In this document: positions 34,247 through 42,141 of the stretch, piece after piece
Position numbering within the stretch: the stretch's first letter is position 1
How the letters are laid out: each line of letters starts with the position of its first letter
DNA from: Hymenobacter roseosalivarius DSM 11622
GTDB lineage: Bacteria > Bacteroidota > Bacteroidia > Cytophagales > Hymenobacteraceae
Length of the DNA stretch: 42,141 nucleotides
Direction of reading: 5' to 3'
Assembly (NCBI RefSeq): GCF_900176135.1
Contig: NZ_FWWW01000053.1
Coordinates: forward strand, 1-42,141
The notes under the pieces: generated by a model
The model's input: only the letters and a program-made list of their open reading frames with translations
The model's database searches: none
What the model was told of the DNA's origin: nothing
Made by a program: the position numbers and the translations under genes

Positions 34247-35242
34247 ATGAAAAACCCCGTCCGCCGCTACCACTATTCCGAGGTGCGTCGTCGGCGTTCG
34301 TACCGCAAGTTCATCGTGTGGCTCAAGCGCCTACGCTTCAACCACGGCCGCGCATCGGTGTACGACGTGCTCGACCGCATGATTCAGGAGCTAAAGCTGG
34401 ACAGCATCACCAAGCGCGCCAGCTATATGGCCTTCAACTTTACAATCGCCATTTTTCCCACCATCATCTTCCTATTCACGCTCATTCCCTATATCCCCAT
34501 TCCGCAGCTAAACATCGATATCCTCCAGTTTCTGCGCGACATCATGCCCCGCGAGATGTATGTGGCTACCGCCGATACCATCGAAGACATTATCAATATC
34601 CCCCACGGCGGGCTGCTCTCCTTCGGTTTCTTAACGGCACTGGTGCTCTCGTCCAATGGCATTATGGCCCTGCTGGATGCGTTTGAGAAGAAATACCCGT
34701 CGTTCAAGCGTCGCACCTACGTACGCAAGCGCGTCATTGCTACTCTCCTGACTATTGTACTCTCGTCGGTGCTGCTGTTCGCCATTGCGGGCATTTTCTT
34801 CGGCACCTATATTATCGATGCCCTGGTTTTCTACGAAATCGTACCTGAAGAGCTGACCAATCAGCTAATCAGCTTGCTGAAATATGGGTCGGTGGCGGGC
34901 TTGTTTTTGCTCACCACCTGCGTTATTTACTACTACGTGCCGCCCGTGCTGGATAAGTGGCCGTTTCTGTCGGCTGGGGCGGTGGTCGCTACGCTGCTTA
35001 TTTTCCTGGTGTCCTTTCTGTTTATTCTGTACGTCAAGATTTTTGACAGCTACAATCACTTCTATGGCTCTATTGGTACGCTGGTAGGCTTTATGGTGTG
35101 GCTGGATTTTGTGTGTATGACTCTCATCCTGGGCTTTGAGGTAAATGTCAGTATAGATGCCGTTACGGGCCGCCTACGGACCATTGCCAACCAGCCCATC
35201 GCCATAAGCGGCCGGCATCTGGCCACGGTGGGAAAGCACTAA
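34247..35242 (+). CDS. YihY/BrkB family inner-membrane protein
   Basis: A 331-residue membrane protein. After a basic cytoplasmic N-terminus (about 1-65, rich in Arg and Tyr) come about six membrane helices (near 70-95, 130-155, 165-195, 215-240, 250-275 and 285-305). The family start AFNFTIAIFPTIIFLF and the later FYGSIGTLVGFMVWLDFVC (split: FYGSIGTLVGF and MVWLDFVC) are typical of the YihY/UPF0761 group. Once thought to be RNase BN, these proteins have no settled function; an envelope transport role has been proposed. Confidence 0.9.
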   Translation: MKNPVRRYHYSEVRRRRSYRKFIVWLKRLRFNHGRASVYDVLDRMIQELKLDSITKRASYMAFNFTIAIFPTIIFLFTLIPYIPIPQLNIDILQFLRDIMPREMYVATADTIEDIINIPHGGLLSFGFLTALVLSSNGIMALLDAFEKKYPSFKRRTYVRKRVIATLLTIVLSSVLLFAIAGIFFGTYIIDALVFYEIVPEELTNQLISLLKYGSVAGLFLLTTCVIYYYVPPVLDKWPFLSAGAVVATLLIFLVSFLFILYVKIFDSYNHFYGSIGTLVGFMVWLDFVCMTLILGFEVNVSIDAVTGRLRTIANQPIAISGRHLATVGKH

Positions 35243-35287
35243 CCAAGGGAGAAGCATAAAAAAATCAGTTATAATTACCCCCATGCA

Positions 35288-35317
35288 TTGCTAATTGTCA
35301 ATTGCCTCTTACTTTTG
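35288..35317 (+). promoter_or_regulatory. Bacteroidota-type promoter of the tRNA-Ser pair
   Basis: TTG at 35288-35290, a 19-base spacer and TACTTTTG at 35310-35317 match the -33/-7 consensus (TTG, TAnnTTTG). The element is 33 bases before the first tRNA-Ser gene. Confidence 0.75.
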
Positions 35318-35349
35318 CCGTCCCTAAACCGTCTATTTGGGGAAGCGTT

Positions 35350-35436
35350 AGAGAGGTGGCAGAGTGGTCGAATGCGACGGATTCGAAATCCGTTATACCG
35401 GCAACGGTATCGGGGGTTCGAATCCCCCCCTCTCTG
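35350..35436 (+). tRNA. tRNA-Ser (anticodon CGA)
   Basis: The 87-base gene folds as a class II tRNA: acceptor AGAGAGG with CCTCTCT, D arm with AGTGGTCGAA, anticodon stem ACGGA/TCCGT with loop TTCGAAA (anticodon CGA), a long variable arm (ACCGGCAACGGT) and T loop TTCGAAT. The discriminator base is G and CCA is not encoded. It reads UCG codons. Confidence 0.97.
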
Positions 35437-35439
35437 CGG

Positions 35440-35526
35440 TTTTCAATTAACAATGAGCAATTAACAGCCGTTTTGTTAGCGTTAAGTCTACTTGTTAATT
35501 GCTCATTGTTAACTGTTAATTGAAAA
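35440..35526. repeat. Inverted repeat between the two tRNA-Ser genes
   Basis: TTTTCAATTAACA plus ATGAGCAATTAACA (35440-35466) recurs inverted at 35493-35526 with seven extra bases (GTTAAC plus one). The AT-rich pair fills the 91-base spacer, stopping just at the second tRNA. Confidence 0.75.
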
Positions 35527-35527
35527 T

Positions 35528-35612
35528 AGAGAGCTGGCAGAGTGGTCGATTGCGGCGGTCTTGAAAACCGTTGAGGGTTAAACCTCCGGGGGTTCGAATC
35601 CCTCGCTCTCTA
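35528..35612 (+). tRNA. tRNA-Ser (anticodon TGA)
   Basis: The 85-base gene folds as a class II tRNA: acceptor AGAGAGC with GCTCTCT, anticodon stem GCGGT/ACCGT with loop CTTGAAA (anticodon TGA), a long variable arm and a T stem with one G-T pair. CCA is not encoded. The discriminator base reads A rather than the usual serine G. Confidence 0.96.
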
Positions 35613-35615
35613 CAA

Positions 35616-35652
35616 AAAAGCCCCCCGCGTCTAATTGGACGTGGGGGCTTTT
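35616..35652 (+). terminator. Terminator after the tRNA-Ser pair
   Basis: AAAAGCCCCC with GCGTC pairs with GACGTGGGGGCTTTT around TAATTG, starting four bases after the second tRNA. Confidence 0.9.
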
Positions 35653-35881
35653 GCTTTTCAGACAGCAAGCATATGAATTTATGCTTACTAGGTAAGTGGG
35701 CTTAGATTAATGATCTGCCAATGAATGTAGGACCTACGCAGTTGCCTGTGCGAAATTGCCTCTACTGCCCCTGGGGGGCTTTTTTCAGATTACCCCGCCC
35801 TGAATACAGGCTTTTAGTATTCCTATTCCTGCTCTTTGCTAAAAGCAGACGGATTTCCTTTGTCCATCTTTAGTGTGTTTT

Positions 35882-37426
35882 ATGCAACAGGTATTTCAGT
35901 ACTTCACTCAGTACCAAGTCAATTACAAGAACGAAATCCTATCGGGCCTCACCGTGGCCCTGGCCTTGATTCCAGAGGCGGTAGCCTTTTCCCTCATTGC
36001 GGGAGTGCCGCCGCTGGTAGGCTTGTATGCCGCCTTCGTGATGGGGCTTGTTACCTCCCTACTGGGCGGACGACCCGGTATGATTTCAGGAGCAACCGGC
36101 GCGGTGGCTGTCGTGTTGGTCGCCTTGGCCAAAAGCCACGGCGTAGAATACATCTTCGCCACCGTTGTGTTGGCCGGTATGATACAGGTGCTGGCTGGAG
36201 TGTTACGTCTGGGTAAGTTTATTCGGTTAGTGCCGCACTCGGTGATGTTTGGCTTCGTCAACGGGCTGGCCATTATCATCTTCCTCTCCCAGTTAGTCCA
36301 ATTTCAAACCATAGACGCAGCTGGCGCAAGCCACTGGCTGACGGGGACTCCCTTGCTTACTATGCTTTGGCTGGTGGGCCTCACCATCATCATTATCGTG
36401 GGGCTGCCGCGTCTGACTAAGGTGGTGCCGGCCTCGCTGGCTGCTATCCTGACCGTATCAGCGCTGGTTATTGGGTTGGGCATTGATACTAAAACGGTCG
36501 GTGATATTGCCTCCATTAAAGGCGGCTTTCCGCCTTTCCATATTCCGGCCGTGCCCTTCTCGCTGGAAACGCTGGCCCTTATTTTTCCCTATGCGGCCAT
36601 CGTGGCGAGCGTGGGCCTGATTGAGAGCCTGCTGACGCTGAATCTGATTGATGAAATCACGGAAACGCGGGGCCGCACCAACAAAGAGTGCGTAGCGCAG
36701 GGTGTGGCTAATATCACCTCGGGCTTCTTCTTCGGGATGGGCGGCTGCGCCATGATTGGGCAAAGCCTGATCAATATTTCGTCCGGGGCCCGCGCCCGCA
36801 TTTCTGGGGTTGTGGCGGCGATAATGCTGCTAGTCTTCATCATGTTCGGCGCTTCCTACATTGAGCAGGTGCCCATGGCCGCTCTCACGGGCCTGATGAT
36901 CATGGTGTCGGTGGGTACCTTCGAGTGGGCTTCGCTGAGGACGTTTGGCAAGATGCCTGTTTCCGATGTGCTGGTGATGGTGCTGGTTACGGGTATCACC
37001 GTGGCCCTGCACAACCTAGCGCTGGCCGTGCTCATCGGCGTTATCATCGCCGCTCTGGTTTTTGCCTGGGAAAACGCCACCCGCATCCGGGCGCGCAAGC
37101 ATCTCGACGAGGCGGGCGTGAAGCACTATGAACTGTTCGGGCCATTGTTCTTTTGCTCGGTGCAAACCTTCAATGAGAAGTTCGATGTGCAAAACGACCC
37201 CGTCGAAGTGGTCATCGACTTCAAAGAAAGCCGGGTGGCGGATATGTCGGCCATCGAGGCCCTAAACAAGCTGACGGAGCGCTACCACCGGGCCGGCAAG
37301 AAAGTCCACTTGCGTCACCTTAGTCCCGATTGCCGGAAGTTACTGACCAGGGCCGAATCCCTCATCGACGTCAACGTTCTGGACGACCCACTATACACGG
37401 TATCCGGAGCGAATCAGATTTACTAA
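35882..37426 (+). CDS. SulP-family anion transporter with STAS domain
   Basis: About 514 residues from ATG 35882 (MQQVFQYFTQY). The first 390 residues carry 10-12 membrane helices with the SulP signatures GLTVALALIPEAVAFSLIAG (about 20) and GMGGCAMIGQSLINISSGAR (about 285). The last 100 residues are a cytoplasmic STAS domain (VVIDFKESRVADMSAIEAL, helical segments after). SulP proteins move sulfate, bicarbonate or other anions; the ion here is not known. A small membrane-protein gene follows 13 bases later and may be its partner. Confidence 0.93.
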   Translation: MQQVFQYFTQYQVNYKNEILSGLTVALALIPEAVAFSLIAGVPPLVGLYAAFVMGLVTSLLGGRPGMISGATGAVAVVLVALAKSHGVEYIFATVVLAGMIQVLAGVLRLGKFIRLVPHSVMFGFVNGLAIIIFLSQLVQFQTIDAAGASHWLTGTPLLTMLWLVGLTIIIIVGLPRLTKVVPASLAAILTVSALVIGLGIDTKTVGDIASIKGGFPPFHIPAVPFSLETLALIFPYAAIVASVGLIESLLTLNLIDEITETRGRTNKECVAQGVANITSGFFFGMGGCAMIGQSLINISSGARARISGVVAAIMLLVFIMFGASYIEQVPMAALTGLMIMVSVGTFEWASLRTFGKMPVSDVLVMVLVTGITVALHNLALAVLIGVIIAALVFAWENATRIRARKHLDEAGVKHYELFGPLFFCSVQTFNEKFDVQNDPVEVVIDFKESRVADMSAIEALNKLTERYHRAGKKVHLRHLSPDCRKLLTRAESLIDVNVLDDPLYTVSGANQIY

Positions 37427-37439
37427 ACGGGTTGCTAGC

Positions 37440-37721
37440 ATGATACCTGAGATTCCCCGTTGGCAGCAGTATATGTTGTTAGTAGGTGCTTTATTAGCCG
37501 TTGTTACCAGTATGTGTTTGCGTTTTACTGGCCATACGCTGAGTCAGAGCTTTGTGGCTCTGTTTCTGCCGCTGCTGCTATGGTGGCCCCATCCGGAGGA
37601 ACCCGTCAAACGCTTGTACTGGTGGCTGATGGTGTTTTTAGCAATCGGATTGGAAATTATGCTGCTAGCCGTTGCTCTGCCGCAGCTGCCACTCAACCAG
37701 AACAGATCTTTTCTGACTTGA
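37440..37721 (+). CDS. Small membrane protein, 93 residues
   Basis: Two or three hydrophobic helices (about 10-28, 32-50 and 60-82), with WPHPEEPVKRL between the last two on the likely cytoplasmic side. I do not recognise the family. It starts 13 bases after the SulP stop, so it may be co-transcribed and modify the transporter, but that rests on position only. Confidence 0.65.
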   Translation: MIPEIPRWQQYMLLVGALLAVVTSMCLRFTGHTLSQSFVALFLPLLLWWPHPEEPVKRLYWWLMVFLAIGLEIMLLAVALPQLPLNQNRSFLT

Positions 37722-37841
37722 CTAAGTCCTCGCGCAGGTGCAGGCCCACGAGCTGGAGCAAAATATGCCTGAACAGCTAGTTGAAGGGGGCATGAGACGA
37801 AAAGCCAGCTTCGGGGCAGGCATTCGTTTAGCAAAAAGCAT

Positions 37842-37879
37842 AAACAGCCCTGCTCCCGGATAAGGTGGTGGGGCTGTTT
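37842..37879 (+). terminator. Weak terminator-like hairpin
   Basis: AAACAGCCC and GGGCTGTTT pair (9 bp) around a 20-base loop with no long T-run. It lies 120 bases past the small membrane-protein gene. Confidence 0.5.
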
Positions 37880-37932
37880 GAGTGAAGTCTAAGGAGAGAA
37901 GAGCTTATCAACTAACCGCTGGGGGGCTTTTT

Positions 37933-38550
37933 TTACGCCTTCTTCCACTTTATGGTGCAGCCAACGGCTTTCGTGGAGTTGGGAGCGGCAGGTTTGCCAG
38001 CCATGATGTCGGTGAGAGCATTCTCCACGTACCTGGTTTTCACCGCGGTAGGCTCTTCTGAGTTGTCATCGATGGCGCCAATGTAGGCTACCTTCAAAGC
38101 GTTGCCCTGGCGGGTGAGCACGTAAAGGTGGGGCGTGCGGGTAGCGCCGTAAGCCTGGGCCACGCTCTGGGTTTCGTCGAAGAGGTAAGGAAAAGGATAC
38201 TTTTTGCTACTGGCGCGGGCCTGCATCTTCTCAAACGAGTCGCCGGGCGCTACGGCCGGGTCGTTGGGGTTGATGGCTACCACGGGATAGCCCTGGGGGG
38301 CAAATTTGTTGTGCAAATCAATGATGCGGCTCTCGTAGGCCTGGGCGTAGGGGCAGGTGTTGCAAGTAAACACCACGATAAAGCCTTTGGCGGCCTTGTT
38401 ATCGGCCAGCGCCAGAAGCTTGCCGTCTATGTTTTTCAGTTTAAAGTCGGTGGCCGTGTCGCCTACCTGATAGCCGCCGGAAGGCCGCACAAAAGCGCTC
38501 AGCAGCACGAAGCTAAAGCACAGGACGAAGAAGGAAGTTAGCTTTTTCAT
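37933..38550 (-). CDS. Exported thioredoxin-fold (redoxin) protein with CNTC site
   Basis: A 205-residue protein with an N-terminal signal (MKKLTSFFVLCFSFVLLSAF). The thioredoxin-like domain of AhpC/TSA type follows (GDTATDFKLKNIDGK, about 30), with the redox pair CNTC at about C63 and C66 in VVFTCNTCPYAQ, then YLFDETQSVAQAYGATRTPHL, the cis-proline region. It is probably a periplasmic thiol-disulfide oxidoreductase. Another thioredoxin-fold gene lies just upstream on the same strand. Confidence 0.9.
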   Translation of the reverse strand: MKKLTSFFVLCFSFVLLSAFVRPSGGYQVGDTATDFKLKNIDGKLLALADNKAAKGFIVVFTCNTCPYAQAYESRIIDLHNKFAPQGYPVVAINPNDPAVAPGDSFEKMQARASSKKYPFPYLFDETQSVAQAYGATRTPHLYVLTRQGNALKVAYIGAIDDNSEEPTAVKTRYVENALTDIMAGKPAAPNSTKAVGCTIKWKKA

Positions 38551-38600
38551 CGAAAGGCAAACAAGTTAGAGGTGAGAAGATACGCGCTAAACCGACCTGG

Positions 38601-39089
38601 CTAACGCAAAAACCTAGTGAGCTGCGTGGTAAGTTCGGCTTGGGTAAACTCCTGCTCGAAGGCGGCACGCTTCTGCTTTTTATTGTTGAGCATCAGCGTG
38701 AAAGGAATTGCCCCCGACCACGTATTATCTACTTTCCCGAGCCAGGTATTGGGGTCCGTTTCGTTGAGCAGCAGCACTTCGGATTTGAGGCCGCGTTTCT
38801 GCACAAACGGCTTTACTTTTTTATCAAGCTGAGAAGCGTAGTCCAGACTTACCAGCAACACTTTCACTTTCTGGCCAGCGTAGGTCTTATTGGCTTGCTC
38901 AAAATACGGCAGCTCCTTAATACAAGGGCCGCACCACGTTGCCCAGAAGTTGACCACATACGTCGTGTCGTTGGGCTGGCTCAGGCGCTTCTCCAGGGCC
39001 GGAAACTTTACCACTTCCACTTGCTGGGCCTGACTAGGCGTGGCCAGCAGCAAGAGTGAGCCAATTAGTAGGAGCTTATAAAATGACAT
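38601..39089 (-). CDS. TlpA-like exported thioredoxin
   Basis: 162 residues from ATG 39089 (MSFYKLLLIGSLLLL); the longest frame adds 21 unlikely codons. After a cleavable signal (near SQA-QQ) comes a thioredoxin domain with VVNFWATWCGPCIKELPYF; the active CxxC is C53/C56, and SGAIPFTLML includes the cis-proline. Such proteins keep periplasmic cysteines reduced, for example for cytochrome c maturation. Its partner reductase is not in the window. The intergenic region to the redoxin gene is 50 bases, so they may share a transcript. Confidence 0.92.
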   Translation of the reverse strand: MSFYKLLLIGSLLLLATPSQAQQVEVVKFPALEKRLSQPNDTTYVVNFWATWCGPCIKELPYFEQANKTYAGQKVKVLLVSLDYASQLDKKVKPFVQKRGLKSEVLLLNETDPNTWLGKVDNTWSGAIPFTLMLNNKKQKRAAFEQEFTQAELTTQLTRFLR

Positions 39090-39281
39090 AGTTGCTAAAC
39101 GTTGTTTATAGGGCTTTGGTACGAAGACTGTCCGAAAATCAGGAACAACCAATTGTCGCGGCCTAGTGCTGAAATTTTCCCTTATCTACTTAAGGCACTA
39201 GAAGACAACTTGAATACTTTAATGTAGGCAACAGCCACTACTGTGGAGTTTGCCGTTTAAGTAGGCTTTACTAACTGAACA

Positions 39282-40655
39282 GTGCCTGATACTTCTGCCT
39301 CTGCGCCCGTCCTGACTCCGGCTAAACCCCAGAAAAAGGCGCGGCGGTGGGGCAAATGGTTGCTTGTCGCAGCCGTCGTAATAGCGGCATTAATCGGCGC
39401 AGTGCTTTTTCTGCTCGACCCTTGGCTGCGGCGAACAGTGGAGCGCCAGGTAGCGACAGCTTCCAAAGGCTATTATCAGCTGTATAGTAGGAGAGCTGCA
39501 AACCAGCTTATGGCACCGCTCCCTGACTTTGCGGGGCCTGCGGCTGCGCTCCGACTCCACCAACGGTAACAGCAAGCTTCCCCGCCTGCGGGCTGATGTA
39601 GGCTTGGTGCGGGTAGAGGGCATCGGGCTGCTGGCATTGCTGCGTCGCAAGGAGGTGCCCCTGGATACGGTGCTGGTACGAAACGTGCGCCTGGAAGTAG
39701 GCAAAATGCCCCCCAGCTCCAAGCCGATGGCCTGACGCTGACGCCCACCATGAGCACTTCCGAGTTTGCCCGCCGCAAGGCTCAGTCGGTGCCGCGCATG
39801 GCGGTGCAGCTGCCCCGGCTGCGCCTGGCGGGCCTCGATTATAGTGCGCTGGCGCGCGAAGGAGCTCTTGTAGCCGGCTTGCTGGAGCTGCGCGACCCGC
39901 GCCTTCAGGTAACCAACAACGCCAATTATCCGCAGCCCGCGCGGGCTTCCACCGTCACGCCGGAGCAGCTGCGGCAGCTGCCCTTTCGATTGGATATAGC
40001 ACTGGCCCGCATTATCAACTTCAACTTTCGAAGCGCCGAAATCGTGAAAGGTGGCTCCGAGCCAGGCATATTCAACCTGACCCGCTTCAATGCCAGCATC
40101 ACGCATCTTACCAACGACGCGGCCGTAGCAGCGGCCCGCCCGAGTATTGGGCGCGTATCGGGGTATCTGGAGGATAAATGCCTAGTGGAAGGCGTGTTCC
40201 GCTTCAATCTGCGCGACCCGCAGGGCGGCCACAGCTTTGTTGGCAGTTTTGGGCCGGTGCCCTTCGCAATTCTGAACCCCGTAAGCGAGCCGGCGGCCTT
40301 CATCCGCTTTGATAAAGGCCGGGTAGAGCGAATCTTATGCAACGTGCAGTTCACCAAACAGGGCGCCAACGGCATGGTTTGGGCACGCTACTCCGATCTG
40401 AAAGTGTCGATGCTTAAAAAGAAGCCCGGCCCCGATAAGAAAAACATACTTACCCGCGTGGGCTCCCTGCTGACCAATGCCTTACTCGTGCGCGACAATA
40501 ATCCGCGCAAGCCCAATCAGAGTCTGGAGCCGGGCCAGGTGAAAATAGACCGCGATCTGCGCTACTCGGTGTTTCGGGTGTGGCGCGTGGCCGTGGTCGA
40601 TGGCATGCTCAGTAGCTTCGGCGTGCCCGAAGTCATTGCTGATAAAGTAGAGTAA
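39282..40655 (+). pseudogene. AsmA/DUF748-like envelope protein gene with two frameshifts
   Basis: The coding text runs from GTG 39282 to the stop at 40655 (457 residues when joined) but in frames 1, 2, then 1. The N-terminus (basic start, membrane helix VAAVVIAALIGAVLFLL) is AsmA-like. Near 39486-39490 one extra base moves the frame, so that GELQTSLWHRSLTLRGLRLR continues in the second frame; at the C run 39709-39714 one missing C returns it, giving PPQLQADGLTLTPTMST. The rest is a beta-rich domain, ending EVIADKVE. Without the errors this would be an outer-envelope lipid-transport-like protein. Confidence 0.8.
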
Positions 40656-40868
40656 AAAGTTGCTATCAACCGTCAGTGAAAGCTGTTTGAGCAGCCGAAC
40701 CGGCAAGGGTGATATCTTTACTGAAAATGCCCCCCAGCGCTTCTTAGGGGCCAGAACTAAAGCGGCAAAATAGTTCTGGGCTATGCATAACTCCCGTTCA
40801 GCTTTCGCGTACTGACTATTCTAAAAATCCTACTTTCAGCATCCTGCCTCTTGCTCCCTCCCTCTACT

Positions 40869-42141
40869 ATGCTGAAATGGCTTTTTTCCGCTCTGGCGGC
40901 TCTGCTGCTCTGCGCGCCATCAGCCGCTGCATATTCCGTGCTTACCCACCAGGCCAACATCGACTCAACCTGGAATGTATGTTTGGTGCCCCTGCTGAAA
41001 AGCAAATATGGCACCGCCACCCGCGAGGAATGGATTGAGGCCAAATCGCACGCGTACGGGGGGGCAATTATTCAGGATATGGGTTTCTATCCATTCGGTT
41101 CCGAGCTGTTTACCAACCTTACGCACTACGTCCGCAGCGGCGACTTCGTCCGCAACCTGCTCGATGAGGCCCACGACCGCAATGAGTATGCCTTCGCTTT
41201 GGGTGCCCTGGCGCATTACGTAGCCGATATTAAGGGGCACCCGGCGGGCACCAATGTGGCCATGGCCTCCGTGTATCCCGAGTTGAGGGCGAAATTTGGC
41301 CCCGCCATCACCTACCACGAGGCACCCGTGCAGCATACCCAGCTGGAATTTGCCTTCGATGTAGTGCAGCTAGCCAGTGGCCGGTACCGCTCGGCTGACT
41401 ACCAGAGCTTTATCGGTTTTCAGGTGAGCAAACCCGTTCTCGAACGCGCTTTCTTAAAAACTTATGGCTTAGAGCTGGGTCAGGTGCTGGCTAATGTCAA
41501 CCTGGCCATAGGCAGCTACCGCTTTGCTGTGCGCCAGCTCATCCCGATTGCGGCCCGCGCCGCCTGGCACGCCGAGCGCAACGAAATCAGGAAGCTGAGC
41601 CCCCAGGCCCGCCGCCGCGATTATATGTACCGGCAAAGTGAGCGGGCGTATCGGCGTCAGTACGGCGCCGACTACCAGAAGCCTGGCTTTGGGGCCCGCA
41701 TGCTCTCCCTGGTGGTGCGGGTGCTGCCCAAAATTGGTCCTCTTCAGCCCTTTGCCTTCAAGCTGCCCACCCCGGAAGCCCAGGAGCTGTTTAAGAAAAG
41801 CGTCCGCATCGTGATGAAGGAATACTGTACCCTGGCTCAGCAGGAGCAAACAGCCAAGTCGCCCCCGCTGTCGAATGCCGACTTCGATACGGGCCGCCCC
41901 ACGCGGGCGGGCGAATACGCCCTTGCCGACGAAACCTACGGGGAATGGGTGCGCAAGCTCGCCGACAAGAAATTCGAGAATATCTCGGCCCCGCAGCGGC
42001 AAAACATCCTGACCTTCTTTGGTGATATGTCGAAGTTGCCCGTGGATGAAGAGGAGAAGGAAACCAAAAACTTGGAAAAAACCCAGGAAGCGCTGAAAGA
42101 GCTGCGCGCCTTGCAGGCACCAGCGGAGGAGGCGAAGCCAT
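40869..42141 (+). CDS. Zinc-dependent phospholipase C-like protein (3' end missing)
   Basis: An exported protein from ATG 40869, with signal peptide MLKWLFSALAALLLCAPSAA; the frame is open to the last base, so the stop is beyond the window (at least 424 residues). The zinc-dependent phospholipase C/S1-P1 nuclease-type helical fold is suggested by the metal-ligand-like sites SVLTHQ (H27), YGGAIIQDMGFYPFGSELF (about 58), TNLTHYVRSGDF and ALGALAHYVADIKGH (about 105-119). A long charged helix ends the visible part. Whether it cleaves phospholipid is not known. Confidence 0.88.
   Translation, partial: MLKWLFSALAALLLCAPSAAAYSVLTHQANIDSTWNVCLVPLLKSKYGTATREEWIEAKSHAYGGAIIQDMGFYPFGSELFTNLTHYVRSGDFVRNLLDEAHDRNEYAFALGALAHYVADIKGHPAGTNVAMASVYPELRAKFGPAITYHEAPVQHTQLEFAFDVVQLASGRYRSADYQSFIGFQVSKPVLERAFLKTYGLELGQVLANVNLAIGSYRFAVRQLIPIAARAAWHAERNEIRKLSPQARRRDYMYRQSERAYRRQYGADYQKPGFGARMLSLVVRVLPKIGPLQPFAFKLPTPEAQELFKKSVRIVMKEYCTLAQQEQTAKSPPLSNADFDTGRPTRAGEYALADETYGEWVRKLADKKFENISAPQRQNILTFFGDMSKLPVDEEEKETKNLEKTQEALKELRALQAPAEEAKP

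Noticed and set aside
37732..37863. Protein-like 42-codon stretch after the small membrane-protein gene
   Set aside because: It reads AQVQAHELEQNMPEQ in one frame but lacks a convincing start and matches nothing I know; could be chance.
40751..40779. Hairpin CCAGAACTA/TAGTTCTGG before the phospholipase-like gene
   Set aside because: Only a 9-bp stem with no T-run; too weak to call a terminator.
1..42141. Search for CRISPR arrays, prophage, IS elements and defence islands
   Set aside because: No direct-repeat array, transposase, integrase or recognised defence gene was seen in the window.

Overview
The window looks like a chromosomal segment from a GC-rich Bacteroidota bacterium, most likely Hymenobacter or a close relative in the Cytophagales. 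The clues are a TAnnTTTG-type -7 promoter with a TTG -33 element before a serine tRNA, a fused DAHP synthase-chorismate mutase, a WbqC-like protein, a Uma2 relic, YtxH small proteins and many C6/G6 hairpin terminators. The assignment rests on recognition, not on a database search.

Layout. 1-7200: an ABC exporter, a frameshifted lipoprotein gene, a secreted M28 peptidase, two AT-rich hypothetical lipoproteins, a dienelactone-hydrolase-like protein, a cupin and a Kazal-inhibitor lipoprotein. 7400-15700: two tandem YtxH proteins (one fused to CsbD), lysS, an unrecognised 350-residue protein, a Prc-type protease, a glycine-zipper stress protein and a small hypothetical protein. 15760-20585: proline dehydrogenase, divergent from an aromatic-pathway operon (DAHP synthase/chorismate mutase, aroB, aroA). 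20667-31225: a cobalamin-type binding protein, an M42 peptidase, an acyl-CoA carboxylase beta subunit, two decayed genes, clpC, a WbqC-like protein and a secreted protein/acyltransferase pair. 31230-42141: YciO, MltG, a thioesterase, a YihY membrane protein, two tRNA-Ser genes, a SulP transporter, two thioredoxin-fold proteins, an AsmA-like gene with two frameshifts, and a zinc-dependent phospholipase C-like gene that runs off the end.

Most genes are housekeeping or envelope functions, and I saw no prophage, CRISPR array, IS element or defence island. The signals the genes do not explain are at the nucleotide level. A short motif, (T)GGGGGGC followed by three A/T bases, occurs about 25 times on both strands, in genes (in all reading frames) and between them, and related inverted pairs form several terminators. 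This resembles how DNA-uptake or other genome-wide signal words behave. There are also several different long palindromes between genes, and four genes carry frameshifts, stops or deletions, two of them broken at homopolymer runs.
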